Source of the DNA: Porphyromonadaceae bacterium UBA7176
GTDB lineage: Bacteria > Bacteroidota > Bacteroidia > Bacteroidales > Muribaculaceae
NCBI GenBank assembly: GCA_002491245.1
Contig: DKVO01000033.1
Location: forward strand, 124,166-140,087
Direction of reading: 5' to 3'
Length of the DNA: 15,922 bases
Both the position numbers and the translations under genes were made by a program. The notes under the pieces are model-generated. The model worked only from the letters and a program-made list of their open reading frames with translations, was not told where the DNA came from and did no database searches. Of the stretch, positions 15,503 to 15,922 are shown piece by piece (position 1 is the first letter of the stretch; every line of letters starts with the position of its first letter).

Positions 15503-15871
15503 TCAATACTTCAAACTTGGTATTAGACTTCTTCTCAAATTATAAATCAGTAGGGATGTTTCATTTACTGACTTCTTTATAGACTGCATATCTGTCTCTG
15601 ATAAATATCCGAGATCTTTAGCGATATCCAATTGACAATAAGCTTCCATCAACGAGCCGTAAGCAATATCGAGAAAATGAACCTTTTCTTTCACCGATGT
15701 ACGTCCGCTCTGTTCTGCAATATTTGATGGGACTGATATTATTGACCTACGCAACTGGTCGCCCAATACATATTTTTCTTCATGCGGAAAATTACGTACA
15801 AATCCATAGACAAGCTTCACCAAATTTCTGGAAGATTGGTAGGCTGTCAGCTTTTCAAATGAATATATCAT
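15503..15871 (-). CDS. Four-helix bundle protein (S23/IVS family)
   Basis: The 122-residue protein matches the family first found in 23S rRNA intervening sequences. It opens MIYSFEKLTAYQSSRNLVKL, then RNFPHEEKYVLGDQLRRSIISVPSNIAEQ, where LRR, S and PSNIAE are the conserved core (quoted in parts). It continues with FLDIAYGSLMEAYCQLDIAKDLGYLS and a final helix. Structures of the family form pentamers of four-helix bundles; cellular role is unknown. No rRNA sequence surrounds it here. In Bacteroidetes such genes are scattered as free-standing units. Its AT-richer composition than its neighbours and the flanking GTTTGA-like repeats suggest an inserted unit upstream of the efflux genes. The 51 bases from 15872 to the window end are AT-rich with no feature I can support. 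Confidence 0.88.
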   Translation of the reverse strand: MIYSFEKLTAYQSSRNLVKLVYGFVRNFPHEEKYVLGDQLRRSIISVPSNIAEQSGRTSVKEKVHFLDIAYGSLMEAYCQLDIAKDLGYLSETDMQSIKKSVNETSLLIYNLRRSLIPSLKY

Positions 15872-15922
15872 TAAATCAGTCTTTTTATTTTTATATAATT
15901 TAGTAGGGTGTTCAGTTAGTTG

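Noticed and set aside
15503..15922. Possibility that the S23-family gene marks an rRNA operon
   Set aside because: No 23S rRNA-like sequence flanks it; efflux genes lie directly downstream, so it is a free-standing copy.

Overview
The window looks like chromosomal core DNA from a Bacteroidales bacterium, possibly Muribaculaceae, although family rank cannot be fixed from this sequence alone. Four observations support the phylum. At least four genes have promoters of the Bacteroidetes type, TTTG, about 20 bases, then TAnnTTTG. Shine-Dalgarno sequences are mostly absent. Small Bacteroidetes-specific families are present (DUF4295 after L28/L33, DUF4923, a PorT-like barrel). Genes have a strong C-ending codon preference. 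I saw no tRNA, rRNA, CRISPR array, transposase or phage gene.

Layout, left to right. (1) 74-1613, plus strand: an exported outer-membrane beta-barrel protein followed by nagB (glucosamine-6-phosphate deaminase), ending in a strong hairpin terminator. (2) 1673-4232, minus strand: rpmB-rpmG-DUF4295, then a hairpin, then recQ, converging on nagB. The terminator stem overlaps the last codons of recQ. (3) 4365-4442: back-to-back promoters for rpmB (minus) and typA (plus). (4) 4468-7909, plus strand: a tight typA-folP-cdaA operon joining a ribosome-associated GTPase, dihydropteroate synthase and the c-di-AMP synthase. (5) 7917-10615, minus strand: an exported GH65 glycoside hydrolase and a DUF4923 protein. 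(6) 10778-12787, minus strand: a membrane-bound CapD/FlaA1-type nucleotide-sugar 4,6-dehydratase with its own promoter. (7) 13036-15428, minus strand: a TolC-type outer-membrane channel and a MacA/HlyD-type adaptor, coupled by a 1-base overlap. Upstream of them is a four-helix-bundle (S23/IVS-type) gene next to 8-base GTTTGA-like repeats.

How the genes work together: most are housekeeping (ribosome, folate, DNA repair, amino-sugar catabolism) plus envelope functions (barrel protein, GH65, surface polysaccharide, efflux). I found no clear new defence or mobile system. The strongest unexplained signal is a perfect 36-base palindrome with no spacer inside the folP coding sequence, 24 bases after its start codon. 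Secondary signals are the paired rpmB/typA promoters with a structured rpmB leader, and the repeat-flanked four-helix gene beside the efflux genes. No gene-free stretch exceeds 300 bases. The longest are 12788-13035 and 4233-4467, and both are described below.
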